Shown: positions 52,850 through 62,335 of the stretch, piece by piece
Layout of the letters: each line of letters starts with the position of its first letter
Position numbering within the stretch: the stretch's first letter is position 1
Source: G965226155 sp965226155
Lineage (GTDB): Bacteria > Pseudomonadota > Gammaproteobacteria > Eutrophobiales > Eutrophobiaceae
Direction: 5' to 3'
DNA: 64,000 bases
Assembly: GCA_965226155.1 (NCBI GenBank)
Contig: OZ245331.1
Location: forward strand, 248,001 to 312,000
Notes under the pieces: generated by a model
Told to the model about the DNA's origin: nothing
Databases searched by the model: none
Seen by the model: the letters and a program-made list of their open reading frames with translations, nothing else
Made by a program: the position numbers and the translations under genes

Positions 52850-53857
52850 ATGCAAAATCATCAACAGTTAGAAACACTGGTAGATACCTTCGGCCGTACT
52901 ATCAACTATGTTCGCATATCGGTCACAGACCGTTGTGATTTCCGCTGTGTCTATTGTATGGAAGAAGAAATGCAATTTGTACCCAGAGCACAAATACTAA
53001 CCTTAGAAGAGCTCCAATTTATCGGCGAGGCATTTACACAACTTGGAGTAACGAAATTACGCATTACTGGTGGTGAACCACTGGTGCGTAATAACGTCAT
53101 CAAATTATTTAATGGGCTGGGTAGGCTACCTGGACTGAAGGAACTTGTTACAACCACAAATGGATCACAACTACAGCGACTATCTGCTGACCTTAAAAAG
53201 GCTGGAGTGAAACGGATCAATATCAGCCTCGATTCTCTAAATCCAGATAAATTTCGACAAATTACTCGGGTCGGTGAACTACACAAAGTGCTTACCGGGA
53301 TCGACACTGCATTGAACACGGGTTTCGACAAAATCAAGATTAATTCAGTAATCTTAAAGAATCGTAATCACGATGAGGTTATTGATCTCGTGAAATATGC
53401 CAGTGATCGTGGCATGGACATAAGTTTCATTGAAGAGATGCCACTCGGAACATCCTCAGATCATGACCGTGCAGAAGCATATTACTCCAGTGACCAAATA
53501 CGGCATGACTTGGAACAAACCTACAATCTGGTACCGACCACTCAATCGACAGGTGGGCCGTCAAAATATTTCAGAATTGCAGAAACGGACACTTCCGTTG
53601 GCTTCATATCACCACACAGTCATAACTTTTGTGACGATTGTAACCGGGTACGGTTGACCTGCGAGGGCCGTTTGCTTCTCTGCCTAGGTCAGGAACATTC
53701 GATTGACCTTCGTCGAATATTATGTAGCAATCCTGGTGACATAGAAAAGCTAAAACAAGCCATTAGAGAATCAATGAAAATCAAACCAAAAGGACATGAA
53801 TTTGATCTTAATGAAAAACCAATGATATTCCGTCATATGAACGTCACCGGCGGCTGA
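52850..53857 (+). CDS. moaA: GTP 3',8-cyclase MoaA
   Basis: A radical SAM enzyme that starts molybdenum-cofactor synthesis from GTP. The 335-residue protein has the SAM-cluster motif CDFRCVYC near residue 27, RITGGEPLVR, NISLDSLNPDKF, and the second cluster CDDCNRVRLTCEGRLLLCL. It ends in the GG tail needed for activity (NVTGG). First of a run of Moco genes that are on both strands: mobA, mobB, moeA follow. Confidence 0.96.
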   Translation: MQNHQQLETLVDTFGRTINYVRISVTDRCDFRCVYCMEEEMQFVPRAQILTLEELQFIGEAFTQLGVTKLRITGGEPLVRNNVIKLFNGLGRLPGLKELVTTTNGSQLQRLSADLKKAGVKRINISLDSLNPDKFRQITRVGELHKVLTGIDTALNTGFDKIKINSVILKNRNHDEVIDLVKYASDRGMDISFIEEMPLGTSSDHDRAEAYYSSDQIRHDLEQTYNLVPTTQSTGGPSKYFRIAETDTSVGFISPHSHNFCDDCNRVRLTCEGRLLLCLGQEHSIDLRRILCSNPGDIEKLKQAIRESMKIKPKGHEFDLNEKPMIFRHMNVTGG

Positions 53858-54031
53858 ACACACCAGAAAGCGACTGTCCTCAAATGTCCTCACAGGCCTA
53901 TTACACACTTATTGTAATGCGATCTGTTTTAATACAATGACACGTAAAATAGTTCTCATGAGCTCAACGTCTTACAAATCGCAATTGACTTCGGTTAATT
54001 ACGATAATCCTTACACATTTTACCCGTTCCA

Positions 54032-54643
54032 ATGATTGCTAACGGCAAGGCACAGATAACTGGCGTTATTCTTGCCGGAGGCCAAGCACGGAGGATGAAC
54101 GGACGCGATAAAGGACTCATTAAGCTGAAAGATAGAACACTAATTGACTATGTACTCACAGCCTTCAAGAGCCAAGTTGATTCTCTGCTGATTAACGCAA
54201 ACAGAAATATCGATAATTACAAGGAATTGGGCTACCCGGTTATTAGTGATAATTTAAATGGATTTAATGGACCTCTGGCAGGTGTTGCATGCAGCATGGT
54301 TGCTGCTCCGACAGGTATTATTGTGACTGTGCCATGTGATTCACCATTCCTGGCTAGTGATCTGGTCTCTCGCTTATATGAAACGTTGCAGAACAAAAAA
54401 GTAGATATAAGCGTAGCTCACGACGGTGAACGTCTGCAGCCAGCATTTTCGATGTATAAAACCAAATTGCTAGATTCATTGTCCGCTTTCCTTGACCGGG
54501 GAGAACGAAAAATGGATAAATGGTTTGAAGAGCATCAAGTTGGGATTACTGATTTTTCAGACAACCCGGAAGCATTTTTAAATATCAATACGCCCGAAGA
54601 TTTGGACGAGATACAACACAAAGTGGCATTATATAATCCATGA
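54032..54643 (+). CDS. mobA: Molybdenum cofactor guanylyltransferase
   Basis: Joins GMP to Mo-molybdopterin to give the bis-MGD form used by DMSO-reductase-family enzymes. The 203-residue protein has VILAGGQARRMNGRDKGL (nucleotide site), SDNLNGFNGPLAGV, TVPCDSPFL (metal Asp) and LNINTPEDL. Its stop overlaps the mobB start by four bases (ATGA), so the two are coupled. Confidence 0.94.
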   Translation: MIANGKAQITGVILAGGQARRMNGRDKGLIKLKDRTLIDYVLTAFKSQVDSLLINANRNIDNYKELGYPVISDNLNGFNGPLAGVACSMVAAPTGIIVTVPCDSPFLASDLVSRLYETLQNKKVDISVAHDGERLQPAFSMYKTKLLDSLSAFLDRGERKMDKWFEEHQVGITDFSDNPEAFLNINTPEDLDEIQHKVALYNP

Positions 54644-55200
54644 TAAAGAGCAATATCCCATTAGTCGGCTTTGCTGCTTACAGCGGCACAGGTAAGACTA
54701 CCCTTCTGAAAAAGGTGATCTCAATCTTCAAAGAAAAGAGTATCCGGACAGGCGTAATTAAACATGCACACCATACTTTCGAAGTCGATTACCCTGGGAA
54801 AGACAGTTATGAATTACGAAAAGCAGGTGCAGCACAGGTACTAGTCGGTTCGGACATGCGGTGGGCTCTGATGGTTGAAACTGGGAAAGACTATTCACTT
54901 GAATACTATTTAAAATCATTGGATTCAACTGAACTTGACTTGGTATTAGTAGAAGGTTTTAAGAATGAGAAATTTCCAAAGATCGAACTGCACAGACCTA
55001 GCCTGGGTCACGATCTATTATCATCACAGGACAAAAAAATAATTGCCATTGCTACGGATGATAAATCAGAGATAAACACAGAATTACAATTATTGGATAT
55101 TAATCAACCTTTGCAGGTTGTCAATTTTATTATTGATCACATTATCGATAATCACAAAATAGACGGTAAAGTTGTTTCTATCGGAAAACATAGTGAATAA
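54640..55200 (+). CDS. mobB: Molybdopterin-guanine dinucleotide biosynthesis protein B
   Basis: A 186-residue P-loop GTPase that assists MobA. It has the Walker A GFAAYSGTGKTTLLKK, IKHAHHTFEVDYPGKDS and LVLVEGFKNEKFPKIE. It is overlapped with mobA at its start and with moeA at its end. MobB is accessory, not essential, in E. coli. Confidence 0.92.
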   Translation: MIKSNIPLVGFAAYSGTGKTTLLKKVISIFKEKSIRTGVIKHAHHTFEVDYPGKDSYELRKAGAAQVLVGSDMRWALMVETGKDYSLEYYLKSLDSTELDLVLVEGFKNEKFPKIELHRPSLGHDLLSSQDKKIIAIATDDKSEINTELQLLDINQPLQVVNFIIDHIIDNHKIDGKVVSIGKHSE

Positions 55201-56461
55201 AAACCATTTAAATGAAGATCTAAGTTGCATGGATGACTACGATCCAAATTCACTTCCCGCAGAAGCCGCCCTTGAAAAAATTAAAGCTGGCATTCAGCAG
55301 GTAAACGGTAGTGAAACTGTTTCTCTACATGAAGCACTAAATCGTGTCTTGGTGGAAGATGTAATTTCAACCATCGATGTTCCCACTGCGGCGAACTCCG
55401 CTATGGATGGCTATGCTATCTCGTCGGTTGATATACCCAAAAATGGTACAGTCGAGTTGGCAGTCATAGGTACCGCATGGGCCGGCACACCTCTGGATAA
55501 ACCTGTTGAAACCGGATCCTGCTCACGCATCATGACCGGTGCAGTGTTACCTGAAGGAACTGATACCGTAGTCATCCAGGAAAATACCCAACGAAATAAC
55601 GATAAGATCACTTTTGATTCCAAGGCTATTAAAGGTGATAACGTCCGCATGACTGGTGAAGATTTCGCCAGAGGCGACCTGATCGTTAAAGCTGGAACAT
55701 GTCTATCTCCCGCACACATTGGCCTGATTGCATCTTCGGGGATTAGCGAAGTCAAACTAAGGAGAAAGATTCGAGTCGCATTTTTTTCCACTGGTGATGA
55801 ATTGAGATCAATCGGGGAGTCATTAGATGAAGGGTGTATATATGACAGTAATCGTTACACCCTGTTCGCAATGCTGACCAGGCTAGGTGTTGAAATAACC
55901 GACCTGGGCGTCATTAAAGACAACAAACAAGCTATCGAGGACGCATTTCATGTAGCGTCGACAAATGCCGACATTGTCATTACGACTGGGGGAGTCTCAG
56001 TGGGTGAGGCAGACTTCGTCAAAGAAACGCTTGCAAAAATCGGTGAAGTTGGATTCTGGAAGGTCGCTATGAAACCTGGCCGACCACTTTCATTCGGCAA
56101 GATCAAAAATTCCTGTTTCTTCGGCCTTCCCGGCAACCCAGTTTCTGTCATGGTCACCTTTTACCAATTCGTCCAACCAGCTTTGAAGCAAATGATGGGT
56201 ATCCAAGATTATACTTCCCAGACATTCAGAGTCGTATGTGCGTCGTTTTTAAAAAAGCGCCCTGGCAGAATGGAATATCAAAGAGGAATATTATCACGTG
56301 ACAATAGTGGCCAATTGATTGTACACAAGACTGGTGCTCAAGGTTCCGGGATTCTTAGTTCAATGGCACAGGCTAACTGCTTTATTGTTCTACCTATTGA
56401 AAATGACGGAGTAACCGCTGGAGAAACGGTAGAAGTCCAACCATTCTTCGGGATAGTATAG
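55193..56461 (+). CDS. moeA: Molybdopterin molybdenumtransferase
   Basis: Inserts molybdate into adenylylated molybdopterin. The 422-residue protein has VPTAANSAMDGYAI, GAVLPEGTDTVV, FSTGDELRSIGE, TTGGVSVGEADFV, and FGLPGNPVSVMVTF. The start is uncertain: GTG 55193 (with GGAAA seven bases upstream, overlapping the mobB stop) keeps the family-like SCMDDYDPNSL lead-in; ATG 55229 would lose most of it. An open frame extends further to 55172 without support. Convergent with moaE. Confidence 0.93.
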   Translation: MNKNHLNEDLSCMDDYDPNSLPAEAALEKIKAGIQQVNGSETVSLHEALNRVLVEDVISTIDVPTAANSAMDGYAISSVDIPKNGTVELAVIGTAWAGTPLDKPVETGSCSRIMTGAVLPEGTDTVVIQENTQRNNDKITFDSKAIKGDNVRMTGEDFARGDLIVKAGTCLSPAHIGLIASSGISEVKLRRKIRVAFFSTGDELRSIGESLDEGCIYDSNRYTLFAMLTRLGVEITDLGVIKDNKQAIEDAFHVASTNADIVITTGGVSVGEADFVKETLAKIGEVGFWKVAMKPGRPLSFGKIKNSCFFGLPGNPVSVMVTFYQFVQPALKQMMGIQDYTSQTFRVVCASFLKKRPGRMEYQRGILSRDNSGQLIVHKTGAQGSGILSSMAQANCFIVLPIENDGVTAGETVEVQPFFGIV

Positions 56462-56514
56462 TTATTTAAAGATTTTGGTCTGTGTAGAAATTCAAACCTT
56501 ATCTACTTCACACA

Positions 56515-56964
56515 TTACTGTGAATTAGAATGTCCCGAACTGTTTTTCTCTACCCATCGGTCACCTTCATTCAGTTTTTCTTTTTTCCAAAACGGTGCTT
56601 TAGATTTAACGTCTTCAATAATAAATCGACAGGCATCCATAGCATCCCTTCTGTGTGCGGACCATACTGCAACCAACACAATTGAATCGCCAATGTTTAT
56701 CTGCCCCACCCGGTGTATCATCAGACAATCGATAACAGGCCATTTCTTTGTTGCCTCATCACAGATATTAATCAGATGCTTTTCCGTCATGCTCGGGTAG
56801 TATTCAAGCGTCATGCTGTGTACACGCTCGTTTTCATTAAAGTCACGCATGGTACCTATAAAACAGGCAACTGCACCGAATTTACCTTTAATGTCTATTT
56901 GTCCCTGATAACGACTAATCTGCTCGTAGGGATCGAAAGCACCGTCTATAACTTCAACTTTCAC
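56515..56964 (-). CDS. moaE: Molybdopterin synthase catalytic subunit
   Basis: With MoaD, adds the dithiolene sulfurs to precursor Z (cPMP). The 149-residue protein has GAVACFIGTMRDFNENERV, MTLEYYPSMTEK, HRVGQINIGDSIVLVAVWSAHR, and the KAPFWKKE lysine segment. It follows moaD by three bases on the same strand. Confidence 0.95.
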   Translation of the reverse strand: MKVEVIDGAFDPYEQISRYQGQIDIKGKFGAVACFIGTMRDFNENERVHSMTLEYYPSMTEKHLINICDEATKKWPVIDCLMIHRVGQINIGDSIVLVAVWSAHRRDAMDACRFIIEDVKSKAPFWKKEKLNEGDRWVEKNSSGHSNSQ

Positions 56965-56967
56965 CTA

Positions 56968-57201
56968 TCAGCCACCGGTCACTGTAGGGAAAAAAGCAAC
57001 TTCATCACCGTCTTTGAGTAGGGTATCGGATTTAGTGTATTCCATGTTTACAGCTACCATCAGGTCTTTAGGCATGTCAGCGCCGTTCATGGTTTTTTCC
57101 CAAAGATCCGCCACGGTAATGCCATCCTCAAAAATGAGACTATCCTCCGATTTACCGAACCGTTCTCGTAATACTGCAAAATATTTAACTGTTATCGCCA
57201 T
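56968..57201 (-). CDS. moaD: Molybdopterin synthase sulfur-carrier subunit
   Basis: A ubiquitin-fold protein of 77 residues carrying sulfur as a C-terminal thiocarboxylate. It begins MAITVKYFAVLRERFG and ends in the essential GG (FPTVTGG). The frame is open further to 57264, but the family begins at the ATG at 57201. Cotranscribed with moaE; divergent from moaC with a gap of 65 bases. Confidence 0.94.
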   Translation of the reverse strand: MAITVKYFAVLRERFGKSEDSLIFEDGITVADLWEKTMNGADMPKDLMVAVNMEYTKSDTLLKDGDEVAFFPTVTGG

Positions 57202-57266
57202 TAATCGTATACTCAACCTAACAATGTATATACCCATTATACAATTTTGACCACCAGAGATCACAC

Positions 57267-57740
57267 ATGCCCAAACTGACTCATTTAAACAGCAAGAGTG
57301 AAGCCCAAATGGTAAATGTAGCGGATAAACCTACCTCACACAGAGTTGCCATTGCAGAAGGTCTAATCTCCATGCAAGCAAAGACCTTGTCCATGATTAT
57401 TGAAGAAAACCATAAGAAAGGTGATGTTCTTGGTGTAGCACGAATAGCTGGCATCATGGCCGCCAAGAAAACTGCAGAATTGGTACCACTTTGCCACCCA
57501 GTCGCTATAAGTGGAATCGATATTGAAATATCGACAGACGAAAAGAAAAATATCGTTTACTGTCAGGCACGGGTAGAGAGTATCGACCAAACTGGTATAG
57601 AAATGGAAGCAATGACTGCTGTCCAAATGTGTCTGCTTACCGTTTATGATATGTGTAAATCGGTCGACCGTGGCATGACCATAGAAGGCGTACAATTACT
57701 GGAAAAATCTGGTGGTAAATCTGGCACGTGGAAGCGTTAA
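57267..57740 (+). CDS. moaC: Cyclic pyranopterin monophosphate synthase
   Basis: Acts after MoaA to form cPMP. The 157-residue protein has MVNVADKPTSHRVA, GIMAAKKTAELVPLCHPV (active-site CHP), GIEMEAMTAVQMCLLTVYDMCKSVD and EKSGGKSG at the C-terminus. Complete length. Convergent with folP. Confidence 0.96.
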   Translation: MPKLTHLNSKSEAQMVNVADKPTSHRVAIAEGLISMQAKTLSMIIEENHKKGDVLGVARIAGIMAAKKTAELVPLCHPVAISGIDIEISTDEKKNIVYCQARVESIDQTGIEMEAMTAVQMCLLTVYDMCKSVDRGMTIEGVQLLEKSGGKSGTWKR

Positions 57741-57749
57741 TGACTATTG

Positions 57750-58574
57750 TTACGATAGCTGCTTGATTTCATAAGCAAGGTCTGCAGCTTGACGATTTGC
57801 CTTAACGTCATGCACTCTAAAAACTTTCACGCCTGATAAGACGCCGATCACCGTAGTGGCACAAGTAGCACCTATCAATTCAGTTTCGCTTTCGTCTTGG
57901 CAGTAAGATTTTAAGAACCGTTTCCTGCTGGCCCCAAGCAATATGGGGTAGCCCATATCAACAAATTCTGACAAACCAGCCATGATTTCCTGATTATGCT
58001 GTAGCGTTTTTCCGAAACCGATCCCCGGATCAATAATTATTCGTTCCCGATCCACTCCCGCCGACTCTGCATGACTGATGCTTTCTATAAAAAAACATCG
58101 AATTTCTTTAACCACATTATCATAGCTCGGATTAAGCTGCATGGTTTCGGGCATTCCTTGCATATGCATTAGGATGAAGGATGCATTGTGTTTAGCTGCC
58201 AATTGAAAAATTGAATTATCTTCCCTCCCTGCAGATATATCATTAACCATTGAAACACCTGAGTGTATCGCTGCTTCAGCTACTTCCGATAGCGTCGTAT
58301 CTATACTTAAAGAAATGCTATCTGGAATTTTTTCCTTTAGCATACGTATGACAGGAATAACCCTGTTTATCTGTTCTGCTACTGCAACCCTTTTGGCCCC
58401 CGGCCGTGTTGACTCACCACCGATATCAATAATATCAGCACCCTCTTTGACCATTCTAAGTGCATGATCGACAGCAGTCTCGATATTAGAGAAACTGCCA
58501 CCATCTGAAAAACTATCTGGTGTGACATTCAATATTCCCATTATTTTCGGCCCACTTATTGAATGTATATTCAT
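57750..58574 (-). CDS. folP: Dihydropteroate synthase
   Basis: Joins pABA to the pterin pyrophosphate in folate synthesis; the sulfonamide target. The 274-residue protein has MGILNVTPDSFSDGG, DIIDIGGESTRPGA, NDISAG, IDPGIGFGK, and LLGASRKRF. The start overlaps the prolyl iminopeptidase stop by four bases, so the pair is probably an operon. In many gammaproteobacteria folP follows ftsH and precedes glmM; not so here. Confidence 0.95.
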   Translation of the reverse strand: MNIHSISGPKIMGILNVTPDSFSDGGSFSNIETAVDHALRMVKEGADIIDIGGESTRPGAKRVAVAEQINRVIPVIRMLKEKIPDSISLSIDTTLSEVAEAAIHSGVSMVNDISAGREDNSIFQLAAKHNASFILMHMQGMPETMQLNPSYDNVVKEIRCFFIESISHAESAGVDRERIIIDPGIGFGKTLQHNQEIMAGLSEFVDMGYPILLGASRKRFLKSYCQDESETELIGATCATTVIGVLSGVKVFRVHDVKANRQAADLAYEIKQLS

Positions 58575-59521
58575 GCTAGTTTTTCACCGAACCGATCTGT
58601 TTCTCCCACTAGGGCATCTGTCATCACAGGCTCACCAGCCAAATGTCCGCCTTCCCTTACAATAACCAGTGCAGATCCACTTATCGCCCTGTGTAATTCC
58701 CACGAGGAATCCAGTGTGCAAGTTAGGTCTCTTCTTCCGTGTATAAGGGTAATAGGCACATCTGGAATTTTATCAACATTGTTTAATATCTGATTTTCAG
58801 AAATAAAATAGCAGTGCATAGCATAGTGAGTTTCAATCGCCACTTCACTGACGATTTTATCTGTCGCATCATAACTAACGAATTCGCTTGGAGAGAGTAG
58901 ATAACTAACAACTGTCGTTGACCAATTCGACCAATGCTTCGCTGCGGCAAGCCGAACTTGGCCTTCTTTGTCCTGGATTAACTTATAGTAAGCGGCGACT
59001 GGAGCATCCTGCTCCGCGGCCGGAACATGATTGATAAAACGATTCCATGCCTCTGGAAATATCCTATTGGCTCCATTTTTTACAAACCAGTCGAGATCGC
59101 TCTGCCTTGCGAGGAATGTACCTCTTAATATCAACCCCATTACAATGCCAGGATAGGCTTGTGTATAAAGTAATCCCAAAGTTGAACCCCATGATCCGCC
59201 GAATATTAACCACCTGTTGATATCAAGCATGGATCGAATCTGCTCCATATCTGATATCAGGTCTTGTGTTGTGTTACTTCGAATTTCTCCTACTGGTGTT
59301 GATCGATTGCATCCACGTTGATCAAAATTAATTATTCGGTAGTGATCTGGGTTGAAATAACGACGATGGTTTTCATTACTTCCTACACCCGGTCCACCAT
59401 GCAAAAATATCACGGGTATTCCTGATGGATTCCCGGATTCTTCAATATAAAGACTATGGATAGAATCGATTTGCAAATTAAACCGATTATTCGGTTCTAT
59501 CTTAGGATAGAGGGTACGCAT
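58571..59521 (-). CDS. pip: Prolyl iminopeptidase
   Basis: An alpha/beta hydrolase that releases N-terminal proline. The 316-residue protein has the oxyanion motif LHGGPGVG near 40, FDQRGCNRSTP near 71, the nucleophile elbow GGSWGSTLGLLYTQAYP near 109, and the catalytic HGRRDLTC with Asp and EGGHLAG with His. Normal length. Cotranscribed with folP. Confidence 0.92.
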   Translation of the reverse strand: MRTLYPKIEPNNRFNLQIDSIHSLYIEESGNPSGIPVIFLHGGPGVGSNENHRRYFNPDHYRIINFDQRGCNRSTPVGEIRSNTTQDLISDMEQIRSMLDINRWLIFGGSWGSTLGLLYTQAYPGIVMGLILRGTFLARQSDLDWFVKNGANRIFPEAWNRFINHVPAAEQDAPVAAYYKLIQDKEGQVRLAAAKHWSNWSTTVVSYLLSPSEFVSYDATDKIVSEVAIETHYAMHCYFISENQILNNVDKIPDVPITLIHGRRDLTCTLDSSWELHRAISGSALVIVREGGHLAGEPVMTDALVGETDRFGEKLA

Positions 59522-59531
59522 ACAGATAAAA

Positions 59532-59547
59532 CACTAGCTATCTAGTG
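59532..59547. other. Short hairpin between pip and the receiver-kinase gene
   Basis: CACTAG-CTAT-CTAGTG perfect six-base-pair stem just upstream of the pip start and about 70 bases after the receiver-kinase stop. Could be a weak terminator or leader structure; no T run follows. Confidence 0.3.
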
Positions 59548-59614
59548 AGAAGACAAACTTCTTCATTTTGTTGACGGAATTTATCACAAGATAAAGTTTG
59601 ATGAACGCCTATCA

Positions 59615-60880
59615 TCAATGGAACTCACTCTCGGCCGCTTCAAGTACGTCGATAAATTCCATCGCTGTTTGGTATCGATGGTCCGGATCCTTACTTAGGG
59701 ATTTATCTATGATATGTTGATACGCGCTCAATTCCTCCGGCAACGTGGGCAAATCTGCATGAACATGCTGGTAGATCAATGCTGCAGGTAACATCGCAGT
59801 ATATGGCTTCTCGCCAGTTAATAGTTCAAATAACAATATACCTGCACTGTACAAATCGGAGCGGTAATCAATAGGGTAACCCTCACCCTGTTCGGGGCTC
59901 ATATAGTGCGGTGTACCGAGTATTTGACCATAAGTGGTCACACTACTTTCTCCTCCAATTTTTTTAGAGATTCCGAAATCTGCCAACGCCAGACTATCAT
60001 CCCCTCTAAATATAATATTCGCTGGCTTCAGATCTCGATGAATGACGCCAATGCGATGAATAGCATTTAGTCCGTACACAATATGAGTCATGTAATTAAA
60101 GGCTACCTCAGGAGGAGGTTTGAGTTCCATCCGCTGTTTCAAATCACCTCGAGAAAAAAATTCCATAGCAATAAAACCATAATCTTCGGTGATGCCGTGT
60201 TCATAAACTTTTACGACGAATGGACTATCCAGACCTGCAATCATTTCTGCTTCCTGCACAAATCGAGTTACCAGTTTTTGATCGTTTATCTCAGTCAAAT
60301 CAATTATTTTCAGAACAACCGATAGGCGGTTGCTGGTTTGCTCAGCAAGATAAACACTCGACATACCACCTTGGCCTATCATTCTTACAAACTTATAGCC
60401 AATTTTTAGATCGGCTTCAGGAAGTCGTTCCTTGTCTTTGCGAATATTCTTGATAATTTGTGTCGCATCATCGAGTATTTCCTGCTGATGAATTACTTTT
60501 TCTTTAGTAAATTCAGCAGCTTCTTCTGTTAATTCCTTTAGACGGTTAGGTGATATGTCTTTTTTATTTATATAGTCGGCAGCACCCAGCTTGACGGAAC
60601 GCACAGCAATATATTCATCACCTTCTGCTGTCAGGATGATTGTTGGCGGGAAGTTAGGTAAATTTCGGAATGATTTTAGCCACTCGAGTCCATCTTCATA
60701 CTCGCCAAGTTTATAGTCCAGCAATAATACCGAATAAGGAGACCAGTCGAAGTTATCAGATGGCCTGCCAAGACGATCGAAATCGTATTCTTCATATTCC
60801 CAGTCAGGCAGCCCTTTCTCAAGATACACTTTCAATAACGCACGGTAATCTTCGGAATCATCAATTATTAGTATTTTCAT
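59615..60880 (-). CDS. Response-regulator receiver - Ser/Thr protein kinase fusion
   Basis: A 421-residue cytoplasmic signalling protein. Residues 1-120 are a CheY-type receiver with phospho-acceptor Asp55 (LLLDYKLGE), acidic pair DDS at 7-9, Thr84 and Lys106-107. A coiled linker (120-155) leads to a Hanks kinase at about 160-420: Gly loop GQGGMSSVY (169-177), Lys191, HRDLKPAN (281-288), DFG (301-303) and GTPHYMSPE. No membrane helix or PASTA domain. The start at ATG 60880 fits the receiver; the frame runs further to 60919. Input from an unknown histidine kinase could gate Ser/Thr phosphorylation. A PP2C gene is 9 kb away and an FHA protein 1.5 kb away. Confidence 0.92.
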   Translation of the reverse strand: MKILIIDDSEDYRALLKVYLEKGLPDWEYEEYDFDRLGRPSDNFDWSPYSVLLLDYKLGEYEDGLEWLKSFRNLPNFPPTIILTAEGDEYIAVRSVKLGAADYINKKDISPNRLKELTEEAAEFTKEKVIHQQEILDDATQIIKNIRKDKERLPEADLKIGYKFVRMIGQGGMSSVYLAEQTSNRLSVVLKIIDLTEINDQKLVTRFVQEAEMIAGLDSPFVVKVYEHGITEDYGFIAMEFFSRGDLKQRMELKPPPEVAFNYMTHIVYGLNAIHRIGVIHRDLKPANIIFRGDDSLALADFGISKKIGGESSVTTYGQILGTPHYMSPEQGEGYPIDYRSDLYSAGILLFELLTGEKPYTAMLPAALIYQHVHADLPTLPEELSAYQHIIDKSLSKDPDHRYQTAMEFIDVLEAAESEFH

Positions 60881-61130
60881 AAACCATGTGGGCAAGTGTG
60901 ATAAAACATGTTCCCTCAATCACAATTATAATGTATAGCAAGTAGAGAGTCTAAATTGTGGGTACGAGCTAGATAACGATATCAGTTGATTGCTAAATAA
61001 CACTTGTATTCAGTCGAATTATCTTTTATTTTCTGCAGCTTTTTACGCCTGGGCAAGCTTAATCCAGGTATACTTTATAACAACCATTTACTGTGACTAT
61101 ACCGACAACAGTAATGCTTGACTGGTTAAT

Positions 61131-61206
61131 GCCGGAATAGCTCAGCTGGTAGAGCAACCGCCTTGTAAGCGGTAGGTCGGGGGTTCAATTCCCTCTTCCG
61201 GCACCA
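61131..61206 (+). tRNA. tRNA-Thr (anticodon TGT)
   Basis: A 76-base cloverleaf. The acceptor stem is GCCGGAA / TTCCGGC, the D stem GCTC / GAGC, and the anticodon stem ACCGC / GCGGT around the loop CTTGTAA (TGT, reading ACA). The T arm is GGGGG TTCAATT CCCTC with one G-T pair. CCA is encoded. It stands alone. Confidence 0.97.
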
Positions 61207-61267
61207 TATTTAATTGTAAAAATAATGAAAACTCGGCATACTCTTCCCTACCAAGTATTAATTACGA

Positions 61268-61525
61268 TTAATCCCTCTTTTTCTGATACTTATCTTTCCA
61301 CGCGCTGTATGGCATGCCATAGATAATTTCCCTACATGCTTCGTAGTCGAGATCGATACCTTCATCTTCTGCTGCCGCCTTATACCATTTCGACAGACAG
61401 TTTCGGCAAAAACCAGCAAGATTCATGAGATCGATATTTTGCGCCTCGGTATGTTCGCGGAGGTGTTGCACTAGCCGCCGGAATGCAGCTGCCTCTAGTT
61501 CTTTTCGGACATTTTCGTCCATCAT
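61268..61525 (-). CDS. DUF1244 family protein
   Basis: An 85-residue cytoplasmic protein matching DUF1244: RLVQHLREHTEAQNIDLMNLAGFCRNCLSKWY followed by EGIDLDYEACREIIYGMPY. The CRNC pair could hold metal. The family is common in proteobacteria and of unknown function. It starts with consecutive ATGs; GGAG lies just upstream. Confidence 0.9.
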   Translation of the reverse strand: MMDENVRKELEAAAFRRLVQHLREHTEAQNIDLMNLAGFCRNCLSKWYKAAAEDEGIDLDYEACREIIYGMPYSAWKDKYQKKRD

Positions 61526-61736
61526 TCACCTCCTGCTAGAATTTTTATTATATATAGACCACCTTTAATTACTGTATCGAGCGGTTGCTTTATCCAGTCA
61601 AGACAAAATTCGAGCTCCATTTGTCAGCTTATCCCAATTACCTGATAAAGTATGGCTATCAAGATAATAATAGTATTATACTTTCTACACTTGGCGTTTT
61701 AGAAGGAAACGACAAATTCAACTACTCCATAACCAT

Positions 61737-62312
61737 ATGTCATCCCGGTATTTAGAGTTCATATCTATTAGGTTAGCTACTATATTGCTGATAGTAGCAA
61801 TTCCCGTCCTTGCCAGCACCAACCCTTATCATATTGAAATTTCCAAACAATCTCAGGAGCTGGAAGTTTTTGATGGAGATAAAATTATTAAAACATTTCG
61901 CATAGCATCTGGCAAAGGCGGCAATGGCAGCAAGCAGCGCATGGGCGATAATAAAACTCCAATTGGTCATTACAAGATTATTGATTTTAATGAAAACAGT
62001 AAATTTTATTTTTTTATGCAGATTAATTATCCGAATGTGCTCGATGCCTGGCACGGATATCAGAATGATCTTATCTCTTCGACCGAATTCAAATCTATTG
62101 CAACTGCATTTGCAAATAATCAGCTGCCGCCGCAAGATACGGCATTAGGTGGATATATTGGTCTGCACGGCATCGGTGACATTACAGCCGAGAAACTTGA
62201 TATTCATAGCAAATATAATTGGACGGAAGGTTGCGTCGCCCTGAAAAATGAAGAGATTAGTGAATTACGAAATTACATTACTATCGGAACCCAGATATTA
62301 ATCAAGGAATAA
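61737..62312 (+). CDS. L,D-transpeptidase family protein (YkuD domain, variant motif)
   Basis: A 191-residue protein with a signal peptide (residues about 8-26, ending LAS). The YkuD domain carries GLHGIG (His144) and TEGCVAL with Cys166; the usual SHGC is here TEGC. The variant is seen in YafK-type members, some of which act as hydrolases rather than transpeptidases. No LysM or other wall-binding part. It stands 23 bases before the VWA-FHA gene in the same direction, so the two are probably an operon. Confidence 0.85.
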   Translation: MSSRYLEFISIRLATILLIVAIPVLASTNPYHIEISKQSQELEVFDGDKIIKTFRIASGKGGNGSKQRMGDNKTPIGHYKIIDFNENSKFYFFMQINYPNVLDAWHGYQNDLISSTEFKSIATAFANNQLPPQDTALGGYIGLHGIGDITAEKLDIHSKYNWTEGCVALKNEEISELRNYITIGTQILIKE

Positions 62313-62335
62313 GGTTCTTAGATTAAAAACTATAC

